A stretch of DNA of 26,127 bases from CAZNPW01 sp964575185 (GCA_964575185.1 CAZNPW010000042.1:1-26127); one strand, 5' to 3'; positions 15,001 through 22,032 are shown, numbered from the stretch's first letter. Made by a program: numbers and translations. The notes: generated by a model from the sequence alone, not told the origin.

Positions 15001-18000
15001 GCGATGGTGTCGTTGCCCGTTCCGCCGTCGATGCTGTCGGCCGCGTCGTCGGCGGCGTCGATCAGGTCATCGCCCGTGCCGCCGAAGAGCGTGTCGGTGC
15101 CCGTCCCGCCGCGGAGCGTGTCGTTGCCGTCGCCGCCGGCGAGAACGTCGTTGCCGTCGCCGCCCGACAGGCTGTCGTTGCCCGTGCCGCCGTCGACGTT
15201 GTCGTTCCCGGTGCCCGCGTCGACCTCGTCGTCGCCGGCCCCGGCGCGGACGGTGTCGTCGCCCGCCCCGGCCAGGATGATGTCGTCGTCCCCGACCTCG
15301 CCCGGCAGGATCGCGTCGCCGCCGTCGACCCGGTCGCCCTGCGCGTCGGCGTAGCCTGCGCCGATGACGTCGGCCCCCGCGGTGCCGTTGACGATGCCGT
15401 CGCGGCCGGAGGTGAACTCCAGCCGTTCGATGTTGGTGAAGGTCAGCGTGGCGCGGCCGTCGGCGAAGGTGACGGTGCCCGCTTCGTTGTTGCCGCCGCC
15501 GTAGGTGACGCCCGCGACGTTCGACAGGACCAGCGTGTCGTTGTCGACGAGGCCGCCCTCGCCGCCGTCGACCACGTCGCCCGACCCGCCGAAGATGCGG
15601 TCGGCGTCGTCGCCGCCCTGCAGCGTGTCGGCCCCCGCGCCGCCGGTCAGGGTGTCGGCCCCGGTGCCGCCGGTGAGGACGTCGGTGCCGTCGCCGCCGT
15701 CGAGCGTGTCGGCGTCGTCCCCGCCCCAGAGCTGGTCGTTGCCGGTGCCGCCGAGGATGCTGTCGGCGCCCTGGTCGCCGTAGAGCGAATCGTCGCCGCC
15801 GCGGCCGTCGATCGTGTCGTTGCCGCCGCCGCCGTAGATGATCGTGGTGTAGATATCGGGGCCGCTGAAGTTCTGCCCGTCGGCCCCGGTCAGGCTGTCG
15901 GCCAGGCCCGAGCCGATGATGCCGTCGACCGTGCCGTCCGACGTGTCGCCCTGCGCGTCCCCGCCCGCGAAGGTGTTGTCGGCGAGGTTGACCGTGACCC
16001 CGGCGCTCGACCCGGAGTAGTCGGCGAAGTCCTGCTGCGCGCCGCCGGACAAGCGGTCGGCCCCCGCCCCGCCCTGCAGCGTGTCGATGCCTTCGCCGCC
16101 GGCCAGCGTGTCGTCCCCGGCCCCGCCGTTCAGGCTGTCGGCTCCCGCATCGCCCGCCAGGCTGTCGGCGTCGGCCCCGCCGTCGAGCGTGTCGGCCCCG
16201 TCGCCGCCGGAGAGCGTGTCGCTGCCCGCGCTGCCGAGAAGGCTGTCGTTGCCGACCTCGCCGAACAGGCTGTCGTTGCCCGCGCCGCCGTCGGCCGCGT
16301 CGTTGTCGGCCCCCGCGTAGACCTCGTCGTTGCCGAGCCCGGCGTTGATGCTGTCGTTGCCCGCGCCGCCGTAGACGCGGTCGTCGTTGCCGACCTCGCC
16401 CGCCAGGATCGCGTCGCCCGAGTCGATCTGGTCGCCCTGCGCGTCGGTGAAGCCCGCGCCGATGCTGTCGGCCCCGGTGGTGCCGGTCACCAGGCCGTCG
16501 CGGCCGCCGAAGGTCAGCGTCTCGATGTTCTGGAAGGTGGCGGTGGAGGCGTCGGTGAAGGTGATCGTGCCGGATTCGTTGGTGCCGCCGCCGTAGGTGA
16601 CGTTCTGGACGTTGTTCACGACCAGGGTGTCCCGGTCGACCCCGCCCTCGCCGCCGTCGAGCAGGTCGCCCGCACCCGCGACCAGCGTGTCCTGGTCGTC
16701 GCCGCCGCGCAGCGTGTCGGTGCCCGCGCCGCCGTCGAGGCTGTCGGCGCCCGCGCCGCCGTCGAGGCTGTCGCCGTCGGCCCCGCCGAACAGCCGGTCG
16801 ATGCCCGCGCCGCCCGCGAGCGTGTCGTTTCCCGCCCCGCCGAGGAGCGTGTCGTTGCCATCCTCGCCCGCGAGCGTGTCGGCCCCGTCGCCGCCGTCGA
16901 GGCTGTCGTTCTCGGTCCCGCCCGCCAGGGTGTCGTTGCCGAGCCCGCCCAGCATCGTGTCGGCCCCGGCGTCGCCCGACATGCTGTCGGCCCCGTCGCC
17001 GCCGTCGATGCTGTCGCCCTCGGACCCGCCGAAGGCGGTGTCGTCGCCCGTCCCGCCAAGGATCGTGTCGATCCCCTGCCCGCCCGACAGGCTGTCGGCC
17101 CCCGCGCCGCCGTCGAGGCTGTCGGCCCCGTCGTCGCCCGCGAGCGTGTCGTTGCCCGCGCCGCCGAACAGCCGGTCGTTGCCTGCGCCGCCTGCGACGG
17201 CATCGTTGCCGTCGCCGCCCGAGAGGCTGTCGGCCCCGTCGCCGCCCGCGAGCGTGTCGTCGCCGCCATCGCCCGCGACGGTGTCGTTGCCCGCGTCGCC
17301 CGACAGGCTGTCGTTTCCCTGCCCGCCGAAGAGGCTGTCGTTCTCGGTCCCGCCGAAGATCGTGTCGTTGCCCGCGTCGCCGAAGATCGTGTCGGCCCCG
17401 GCGGCCCCCAGCATGCTGTCGGCCCCGAAGCCCGCGGCCCCCGTGAGGTTCGGGTCGGTCGCAAGGTCGGTCGCGGCCGCGGCACCGGGCGGCTGGATCG
17501 TGGCGGCCAGGACCTGCTGGCCCTCGTTCTCCCAGGTGCGGATGACGATGGTATACTGCTGCCCGGCCACCAGCGTCACCTCGCCGAAGCGGGTGGTCGC
17601 GGGCTGGTGGAAGTCGTTGTTCAGGTAGGTCAGGCCGGTCTGGCCGGTGGTCTGGTTCGACCAGACGACCGGGTTGCCCTGGGCGTCGAGGATCTGCATC
17701 GTCGAGCCGTCGTCGGAGGTCAGCGAAAAGCGGTAGGTCCCAGTGCCTTGCGCGTTGAACCCCGATGTCAGCATGACGCCGAAGTTGTTCTGGTCGCCGG
17801 TCGTGCCGCGGGCCGCGTTCACCATGCGGTCGATGTTGAAGTCGCCCGACACGCCCTGGCCGCGCAGGGTCGACCCGCTGCCTTCCATCGCGAAGGCCTG
17901 GCCATCGGCGCTGGTGAAGTCGCGGTCGTAAACCTTGTAGGTCCAGTTGCCGGCCCCCGCGCCGTCGCCGCGCATCAGGTCGCCGCCGTCGCCGCCATCC

Positions 18001-18173
18001 ACCGTGTCGTTGCCGGCACCGCCCAGAAGGCTGTCGGCCCCGGTGCCGCCGAAGACCGAATCGTCGCCGCCGCCGCCGTCGATGGTGTCGTTGCCCGCGC
18101 CGCCGTAGACGTCGTCGGCCTGGCCGGTCCCGTTCAGGCTGTTGTTGCCGTCGTCGCCATTGATCGTCGCCAT
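12021..18173 (-). CDS. Giant RTX calcium-binding protein with PA14-like head and C-terminal Hint domain
   Basis: A 2050-residue acidic protein. It begins MATINGDDGNNSLNG and runs straight into glycine-Asp nonapeptides (GGxGxDxUx). A PA14/GLEYA-like beta domain sits at about 75-240 (NWTYKVYDRDFTSADGQ..., FSLTSDDGSTMQILD, AGQQYTIVIRTWENEG). From about 240 to 1800 it is almost solid RTX repeats, interrupted by three copies of a roughly 100-residue module (near 498-600, 864-970 and 1378-1478) and one YSGSSAGVTVNL module near 720. A partial fourth module (1798-1858) leads to a Hint_2 domain starting Cys1860 (IPCFTPGTLIST), with GDRVLTRDGG and SPQHRVLL (block-B His). The tail ends KAHEARVLLG. No signal peptide is seen, so type I secretion is likely; no transporter for it is in the window. 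The ATG at 18173 is preceded by GGTGGTGGG. The N-terminal extension upstream of this ATG is not protein-like. Confidence 0.9.
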   Translation of the reverse strand: MATINGDDGNNSLNGTGQADDVYGGAGNDTIDGGGGDDSVFGGTGADSLLGGAGNDTVDGGDGGDLMRGDGAGAGNWTYKVYDRDFTSADGQAFAMEGSGSTLRGQGVSGDFNIDRMVNAARGTTGDQNNFGVMLTSGFNAQGTGTYRFSLTSDDGSTMQILDAQGNPVVWSNQTTGQTGLTYLNNDFHQPATTRFGEVTLVAGQQYTIVIRTWENEGQQVLAATIQPPGAAAATDLATDPNLTGAAGFGADSMLGAAGADTIFGDAGNDTIFGGTENDSLFGGQGNDSLSGDAGNDTVAGDGGDDTLAGGDGADSLSGGDGNDAVAGGAGNDRLFGGAGNDTLAGDDGADSLDGGAGADSLSGGQGIDTILGGTGDDTAFGGSEGDSIDGGDGADSMSGDAGADTMLGGLGNDTLAGGTENDSLDGGDGADTLAGEDGNDTLLGGAGNDTLAGGAGIDRLFGGADGDSLDGGAGADSLDGGAGTDTLRGGDDQDTLVAGAGDLLDGGEGGVDRDTLVVNNVQNVTYGGGTNESGTITFTDASTATFQNIETLTFGGRDGLVTGTTGADSIGAGFTDAQGDQIDSGDAILAGEVGNDDRVYGGAGNDSINAGLGNDEVYAGADNDAADGGAGNDSLFGEVGNDSLLGSAGSDTLSGGDGADTLDGGADADSLAGDAGADSLNGGAGDDTLAGGEGIDTLQGGAGADRLSGGAQQDFADYSGSSAGVTVNLADNTFAGGDAQGDTSDGTVDGIIGSGLADSLTGADGQNFSGPDIYTTIIYGGGGNDTIDGRGGDDSLYGDQGADSILGGTGNDQLWGGDDADTLDGGDGTDVLTGGTGADTLTGGAGADTLQGGDDADRIFGGSGDVVDGGEGGLVDNDTLVLSNVAGVTYGGGNNEAGTVTFADGRATLTFTNIERLEFTSGRDGIVNGTAGADVIGAGYADAQGDRVDGGDAILPGEVGDDDIILAGAGDDTVRAGAGDDEVDAGTGNDNVDGGTGNDSLSGGDGNDVLAGGDGNDTLRGGTGTDTLFGGTGDDLIDAADDAADSIDGGTGNDTIAAGGGADTIAGGAGGDVIDAGSGADTVDAGDGDDQVTGGAGADSLLGGEGRDTLSGGADADTLNGGGGADALDGGDGSDSLVGDTGNDTLTGGAGNDILDGGDDQDSLAGGTGNDSLSGASGNDTVFGEAGADTIFGGIGSDSVFGGADADSMFGGVDDDLVAGGDGDDTVYGWLGDDSVQGDAGNDTMFGGLGNDAMSGGDGADSIEGEDGRDTIDAGAGDDRVFGGADDDSIAGADGADTLAGGDGADTITGGAGNDQVTGDAGDDSLAGDAGDDTLQGGTGNDTVLGGDGADSLDGGLGADSLSGGQDADTITGGAGDTVDGGEGGDDRDTLIVNDVAGIVFGGGNDEAGTITFNGGGTLTFTNIERLVLNGGPDGIVSGSAAADSIGPGYVDANGDRVDAGDAILPGAAPDDDDIFAGAGNDTITAGAGNDNAYGGDDADLIDAGVGNDYAQGDSGDDTVRGGDGRDTLRGDAGDDRVYGGDGDDSVFGGEGNDSVFGDAGNDTAFGGFGDDTLYGGAGDDSATGSGGDDQVFGDGGQDTLTGELGRDTLFGGEGADSLLGQQDDDVLFGGDGDDTLEGGAGADSLDGGTGRDALDGGDGDDTLAGGDGADTIDGGTGRDQVAGGEGDDRITNAGGPDSIDGGAGDDTILSVDGDDSIAGGEGRDRIEAGDGADTVAGDAGDDTIDAGAGADSLSGGDGADRVLGGFGADTITGGAGADTLDAGDDADLIVGGTAGDQVFGGEGGDDRDTLDLRGLGKAATNILYAGGDDESGTVEILDADGNVTGSFTFQGIENVIPCFTPGTLISTLAGEVAVEALRPGDRVLTRDGGYRALVWTGRRDLSAADLVAGAALRPVRIAAGALGDGLPLADLVVSPQHRVLLLGARAEMLFGQHEVLVPALHLVGRPGITRAMPPAGVAYLHILFDRHEIVRSNGAWSESFQPADRTLAAMDESRRTELRRLFPELDAKGDFPAARRSLKAHEARVLLG
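12781..17450 (-). repeat. Main RTX-repeat coding tract of the giant protein
   Basis: Tandem 27-base units coding GGxGxDxUx variants (for example GGAGNDTLAGGDGADSLSGG) run through almost 4.7 kb, broken only by the longer modules near 13740-14040, 15262-15580, 15840-16080 and 16372-16680. In the codons, GGC, GAC and the third-position C or G choices are very uniform, giving long stretches of near-identical DNA that could recombine or collapse in assembly. Folded repeats bind Ca2+ as a parallel beta-roll outside the cell. Confidence 0.85.
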
Positions 18174-18239
18174 CGCCCACCACCCACGCCGCGCCCAGGG
18201 CAACCTTGCCGGACGCGCATTAACGGATGCTCTCCGGGT

Positions 18240-18261
18240 GATCCTCGAATGCGGCAGGATC
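18240..18261. promoter_or_regulatory. Inverted repeat upstream of the giant RTX gene
   Basis: GATCCT (18240-18245) and AGGATC (18256-18261) form a perfect 6-bp inverted repeat with a 10-base spacer, 67 bases upstream of the RTX start at 18173. It could be an operator, but no regulator is identified. Confidence 0.25.
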
Positions 18262-18290
18262 ATGGAAAATGCCGACGATCTGCGGCAGCT

Positions 18291-18308
18291 GCGGCCCGCG
18301 CGGGCCGC
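18291..18308. promoter_or_regulatory. Perfect 18-bp palindrome between the two RTX genes
   Basis: GCGGCCCGCGCGGGCCGC reads the same on both strands. It lies 118-135 bases upstream of the giant RTX start and downstream of the terminator of the preceding RTX gene. With no loop it is a better DNA-binding site than an RNA hairpin, although in GC-rich DNA such palindromes are not rare. Confidence 0.35.
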
Positions 18309-18346
18309 GCGGCCGGGAAAAATCCTCGGGAAGGCCCCCGCGCAGG

Positions 18347-18377
18347 AAAAAAAGGGCCCCGCGTCGCCGCGGGGCCC
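18347..18377 (-). terminator. Rho-independent terminator of the 942-residue RTX-Hint gene
   Basis: On the minus strand a perfect 10-bp stem (GGGCCCCGCG / CGCGGGGCCC, loop GCGA) at 18377-18354 is followed at once by seven T residues (18353-18347). It starts 60 bases after the TAA at 18438. This is the only canonical stem-plus-T-run terminator in the window and shows that the two RTX genes are transcribed separately. Confidence 0.9.
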
Positions 18378-18437
18378 TCCTCACTCGAACCGGAACACGT
18401 ACCTCGCAGCAGGGCCCGGCCCGCGCTGCATAACCCC

Positions 18438-21266
18438 TTACTTCACCAGAAGCCGTGCCTCGTGCCGTTTCAGCGTGCGGCGCGCGGCGGCGTAGTCCTC
18501 CAGCCCCCCGACCGACCTGAGGTCGGGGAAAAGCTCGAAGATCTCGTTGCGCTGGGCGTTGCCCATGCCCTTCAGCGTGAGGTCGCCGGGCTGGAAGGTC
18601 TCGGTCCAGGCCCCGTCGGACAGCACCACCTGGTGCTCGGCGCACATGAAGTGGATGTAGGTGACACCGGCGCTGTCGACGTTCTGGACGCCCCTCGCGC
18701 CGATGAGGTGCTTGGCCGCGACGAGGACCTCGTGCTCGTCGAAGTAGAGCGCGGTCTTGTCGTTGGCCACGAGGATGCGGTGGTTCGGGCTGACCAGCAG
18801 GTCGCGCTCGGGCAGGCCGTTGCCGAGGCTGCCGCGGCGGATCAGCACCGGGCGCATGTGGTGGGCCACCTGCAGCTCGGCCCAGGACAGCGCGCGGCTG
18901 CCCAGCCAGGCGATCTCCTGGATGCCGTTGTCGCGGGTGATGACCTGGTCGCCGGCGCGGAGCCGTTCGACCGGGACCTCGCCCCGCGGCGTCGCGATCA
19001 GCGTGCCGGGGGTGAAGCAGGGGATCGTGTTCTCGATGTTGACGAAGCGCAGCGTGCCGGTCGGGTTGCCGTCGGCGTCGCGGAAGGTGACGGTGCCGTT
19101 CTCGGGGTTGTCGTCGTCGTAGACCACCGACAGCGGCCCCGACCCGCGCAGGTCGAGCGTGTCGAAGTCGTTGCCGGCTTCGTTGCCGTCGATGAAGTCG
19201 CCCGCGTTGCCGCCGAGGAAGAGGTCGCGGTCGGCACCGCCGGACATGCTGTCGACGCCGGTGCCGCCGGTGATCGTGTCGTCGCCCGCATCGCCGAGGA
19301 TCGTGTCGTCGTCGGCCCCGCCGGACAGGCCGTCCGCACCGAGGCCGCCCGACATGCTGTCGTTGCCCGCATCGCCCGTCAGGGTGTCGTCGTCCTCGTT
19401 GCCGAACATCGTGTCGGCGCCGATGCCGCCGTCGACCACGTCGTCGCCGCTGCCGCCGTAGAGCACGTCGTTGCCCTGGTCGCCGGTGACGGTGTCGTCG
19501 TCCTGGTTGCCGTAGACGGTGTCGTCGTCGATCCCGCCGGTCACGACGTCGTCGCCGATGCCGCCGTAGACCACGTCGGCGTCGTCCTTGCCGTCGATGG
19601 TGTCGTTGCCCTCGTTGCCGAAGAGCGTGTCGTTGTTGTTCGCGGGCCGCGGGTCGCCCTCGTCGTCGCGGATGTTCAGCGCGTCGAACGGGTCGGTCAG
19701 GCCGCCGAAGATCAGGTCGTTGCCGACCCCGCCCTGGACGGAATCGCGCCCCTCGCTGCCGATGACGGTGTCGTCCCCCGCGCCGGCCGAGACGGTGTCG
19801 TCGTCGACCCCCGCGTCGACCAGGTCGTTCCCGGCCCCGGCGAAGATCACGTCGCGGTCGTCGCCGGTGCGGATCGTGTCGCTGCCGGTGCCGCCGAAGA
19901 CCGTGTCGCGGTCGTCGAACGGGTCGGCGTCGGCCGGATAGCCGGGGAAGCCGTTGAAGGGCGGGAAGTCGATGTCGGGGCGCTGCACGCCCGAGGTGTC
20001 GATCACGTCGTCGCCGCCGCCGCCGATCACGCTGTCGTTGCCCGAGCCTGCGTCGATGGTGTCGGCGTCGGCACCGCCGTCGAGGGTGTCGTTGCCCGAC
20101 CCGCCGATCAGCGTGTCGCGGCCCTCGCCGCCGTCGACCACGTCGTCGCCCGCGCCGCCCGACAGCGAGTCGTCGCCCTGGCCGCCGATCAGCGTGTCGT
20201 TGCCGTCCTGACCGCGCAGGGTGTCGTTGCCGTCGCGGCCTTCGAGCACGTCGTCGCCGTCGCCGCCTTCGAGCGAATCGTTGCCCGACCCGCCGTTCAG
20301 GCTGTCGTCGCCCGCCCCGCCGTCGAGCGAATCGTTGCCCCGGCCGCCGTTCAGCGTGTCGTTTCCGGCGTCGCCGAACAGCACGTCGTCGCCCGTGTCG
20401 CCGTCGGCCGTGTCGTCGCCGTCGCCGCCGTAGACGGTGTCGTTGCCGAGGCCCGCGCGCACGGTGTCGTTGCCGCCGGAGGCGAAGATGCGGTCGTCGT
20501 TCGGCCCGTCGCCGGGGATGATCGCGTCGCCCGCGTCGACCCGGTCGCCGTCGGGGTCGCCCAGGTAGGTCACGTCGATCAGGTCGGCGCCGCCGGTGCC
20601 GAAGACCAGCCCGTCGCGGTTGGAGGGGACGATGTTGTCCACCGTGTCCGAGAGCTGGAAGAAGGCCACGTTGCCCGCGAAATGCTGGTTGATGTCGTTG
20701 AGCTGGCCGGGGTTCGACAGGTTCTGGCCGGCGCCGATGACCCAGGGCTGGCCCACGCCGCCCTCGTCCATCGTCAGGCCCGCGGGGGTGTCGGTGGCGA
20801 AGCTCGCGCCCGTGGTGGTGTTCTGGATGACCAGACGGCCGCCGGTGGCCTCGTCCCAGCTGTAGTTGACGGTCAGCACGTCGCCGGGGTTGGAGAAACC
20901 CTCGGGCGTCGACCACTGGACCTCGCTGCCCGCGGTCTCGTGCACGACGCTGATCGCGCCCTCGCCCGTCAGGTCGATGCGGAAGCTGCCCGCGGTCTCG
21001 CCGACCGAATCGCGCGACAGCACGGTCACGGGGTCGCCCGAGGTCTGCTCGCCCGGCTGGAAGGTGATGTCGAGCGTGCCGCGGTCCATCTGGAAGGTGG
21101 GGTCGGCGTAGATCTTGGCGATGTCGTCCACGCCGTCGAGCTGCACCGCCCCGCCCGAGGGCGCGGCCCCGTTCAGGTAGACGCCCCGCTGGTCGCCATC
21201 GACCGGCGAGTTGTCGACGATGGGATTTCCCGTCTCGTCGAAGGTATACTGCGCAAAGACCGGCAT
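18438..21266 (-). CDS. RTX calcium-binding protein with LamG-like head and C-terminal Hint domain
   Basis: A 942-residue acidic protein, paralogous in its C-terminal part to the next gene. Residues 1-230 form a LamG/concanavalin-like beta sandwich (YTFDETGNPIVDNS, GGAVQLDGVDD, MDRGTLDITFQP, FAGNVAFFQLSD), typical of sugar- or surface-binding heads. A linker (about 235-290) resembles half of the module in the giant protein (GLVFGTGGADLIDV..GDRVDAGDAIIPG). RTX nonapeptides follow to about 700. The Hint_2 domain starts at Cys750 (IPCFTPGTLIAT) with GDQVITRDNG and SPNHRILV, and the protein ends KRHEARLLVK; from that Cys to the end it has nearly the same length (about 192) as its paralog. ATG 21266 is chosen because MPVFAQYTFDE starts the sandwich; ATG 21284 would add six residues. 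No signal peptide is visible, so type I export is inferred. Confidence 0.88.
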   Translation of the reverse strand: MPVFAQYTFDETGNPIVDNSPVDGDQRGVYLNGAAPSGGAVQLDGVDDIAKIYADPTFQMDRGTLDITFQPGEQTSGDPVTVLSRDSVGETAGSFRIDLTGEGAISVVHETAGSEVQWSTPEGFSNPGDVLTVNYSWDEATGGRLVIQNTTTGASFATDTPAGLTMDEGGVGQPWVIGAGQNLSNPGQLNDINQHFAGNVAFFQLSDTVDNIVPSNRDGLVFGTGGADLIDVTYLGDPDGDRVDAGDAIIPGDGPNDDRIFASGGNDTVRAGLGNDTVYGGDGDDTADGDTGDDVLFGDAGNDTLNGGRGNDSLDGGAGDDSLNGGSGNDSLEGGDGDDVLEGRDGNDTLRGQDGNDTLIGGQGDDSLSGGAGDDVVDGGEGRDTLIGGSGNDTLDGGADADTIDAGSGNDSVIGGGGDDVIDTSGVQRPDIDFPPFNGFPGYPADADPFDDRDTVFGGTGSDTIRTGDDRDVIFAGAGNDLVDAGVDDDTVSAGAGDDTVIGSEGRDSVQGGVGNDLIFGGLTDPFDALNIRDDEGDPRPANNNDTLFGNEGNDTIDGKDDADVVYGGIGDDVVTGGIDDDTVYGNQDDDTVTGDQGNDVLYGGSGDDVVDGGIGADTMFGNEDDDTLTGDAGNDSMSGGLGADGLSGGADDDTILGDAGDDTITGGTGVDSMSGGADRDLFLGGNAGDFIDGNEAGNDFDTLDLRGSGPLSVVYDDDNPENGTVTFRDADGNPTGTLRFVNIENTIPCFTPGTLIATPRGEVPVERLRAGDQVITRDNGIQEIAWLGSRALSWAELQVAHHMRPVLIRRGSLGNGLPERDLLVSPNHRILVANDKTALYFDEHEVLVAAKHLIGARGVQNVDSAGVTYIHFMCAEHQVVLSDGAWTETFQPGDLTLKGMGNAQRNEIFELFPDLRSVGGLEDYAAARRTLKRHEARLLVK
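19170..20510 (-). repeat. RTX-repeat coding tract of the LamG-headed protein
   Basis: 27-base units coding GGxGxDxUx repeats, with a short non-repeat loop near 19930-19980 (a Pro/Phe-rich turn, FPPFNGFPGYPADADPF) and another near 19640-19690. Many units carry DD or ND pairs expected to bind Ca2+. Confidence 0.8.
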
Positions 21267-21627
21267 CGCCCAACCCTCATCCACGCCCGGAAACGCCGGG
21301 CCCTTGACCTGTCATGGAAGGATGGCACCCACCCCCCCGGCACGCGTGGCCCGGGCGCGGGAAGACCGCGCGCAGGCCGACAGCCGGTCAGAGTGGTGAT
21401 CGCCCCGCCCCAGGCCGACGCCCGGCGGATCGATGCGGCGACAGCAGCATCGCGGAGCCATGCGCCTGGCGGCGCACCACCTGTTGACCGCCCCCACGGC
21501 CAGCACCCCGACCCTGGGACCGGAGCACGTCCTCGTGATACGGCCCATTCCCGGCGAGGCAAAGCGGAAAACGGCCGAAGTGCGGCGATGACGCAGCGGA
21601 ACGGTGCTTTCGGAGCGAGAGCGCGGG

Positions 21628-21656
21628 TTGACACGCGCAACCTGGGCGTGTAACCT
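21628..21656 (+). promoter_or_regulatory. Consensus-like promoter in the gene-free region, coincident with an inverted repeat
   Basis: A perfect -35 box TTGACA (21628-21633), 17 bases, then TAACCT (21651-21656) on the plus strand. The same DNA forms an imperfect dyad GGTTgACACGC / GCGTGTAACC (21626-21655, one bulged G) followed by TTTTT (21656-21660), so it could equally be read as an intrinsic terminator or an autoregulated operator. No plus-strand gene lies just upstream, which favours promoter. No protein gene follows within 1.3 kb on that strand. Confidence 0.45.
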
Positions 21657-21745
21657 TTTTCCGTTCCGAGACCGCCCCCCGCCTGCGTCTAATCCTAACC
21701 GTCTGACACCGCGCCTTTTCTGCGCGGGTGCCGCCGTGGCGCGAT

Positions 21746-21776
21746 GCCGACTGTTGCCAGGGTGCAAACAGTCGGC
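21746..21776. other. Stable hairpin, possible part of a small RNA
   Basis: GCCGACTGTT (21746-21755) pairs perfectly with AACAGTCGGC (21767-21776); two further G-C pairs extend the stem after one bulged A, leaving a loop CAGGGT. It lies about 85 bases downstream of the expected start of the plus-strand promoter at 21628. There is no T run on the plus strand after it, so it is not a simple terminator. Confidence 0.5.
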
Positions 21777-21940
21777 TTCGTGCACGGAGACATTCACCAC
21801 GGTCAAGATTCCGCCCCATTCCGGCGCCCTTTCGGCCGCATTGTTGGCCGGTCGTGCGCAATCCTGCGGATTTGAGATGCATTCGAGGCAGCTTGCGAAC
21901 GCAGGCCCGGGCGTCGCGGCGAATCAGGTCTGGCTGCGGC

Positions 21941-22024
21941 TGGTGCCCGAGGCGAGATTCGAACTCGCACACCTTGCGGCGGAGGATTTTGAATCCCCTG
22001 CGTCTACCGTTCCGCCACTCGGGC
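21941..22024 (-). tRNA. tRNA-Leu(CAA)
   Basis: 84 bases on the minus strand including an encoded CCA (21943-21941). The acceptor stem GCCCGAG pairs with CTCGGGC, the discriminator is A, the T arm is GCGAG-TTCGAAT-CTCGC, and the anticodon arm GGGGA-TTCAAAA-TCCTC gives anticodon CAA, which reads UUG leucine codons. The extended variable arm is short but present, as expected for a class II leucine tRNA. It is encoded 37 bases after the ypfJ-like stop on the same strand and has its own promoter. Confidence 0.95.
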
Positions 22025-22032
22025 ACGCGGCC

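Larger units (their letters stand above)
21267..21940. other. Gene-free region of about 670 bp between the RTX gene and tRNA-Leu
   Basis: I find no credible gene on either strand: the open frames here have arginine-rich or antisense-like composition and no matching family. What it holds is a 6-bp stem (GCCCGG/CCGGGC, 21285-21301) just upstream of the RTX start, the plus-strand dyad with TTGACA at 21626-21660, a 6-bp stem CCGCGC/GCGCGG near 21713-21731, and a long hairpin at 21746-21776. It is less GC-rich than its surroundings around 21650-21900. The RTX promoter should lie here, but I cannot place it. Confidence 0.6.

Noticed and set aside
12781..20510. Regular short repeats that might suggest CRISPR or satellite DNA
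   Set aside because: The period is 27 bases in frame with GGxGxDxUx codons, there are no unique spacers, and the repeats lie inside open genes.
12021..21266. Type I secretion genes expected beside RTX proteins
   Set aside because: No ABC exporter, membrane-fusion or outer-membrane channel gene is present in the window; the ABC genes here are Liv-type importers.
21480..21510. TTGACC boxes (21484 and near 21301-21309) as promoters
   Set aside because: No -10 box at 16-18 bases is present at either place.
12045..21653. A 3202-codon open frame on the plus strand covering both RTX genes
   Set aside because: It is the exact antisense of GC-rich RTX repeats; Gly/Asp codons read backward give Val/Ala/Pro-rich text without stops. 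It has no recognisable domain, and both minus-strand proteins have clear families, starts and terminators.
21312..21806. A 164-codon minus-strand frame in the gene-free region
   Set aside because: It is Arg/Cys/Gly-rich without any recognisable pattern, has no ribosome site, and covers the hairpins and dyad. Not convincing as a gene.
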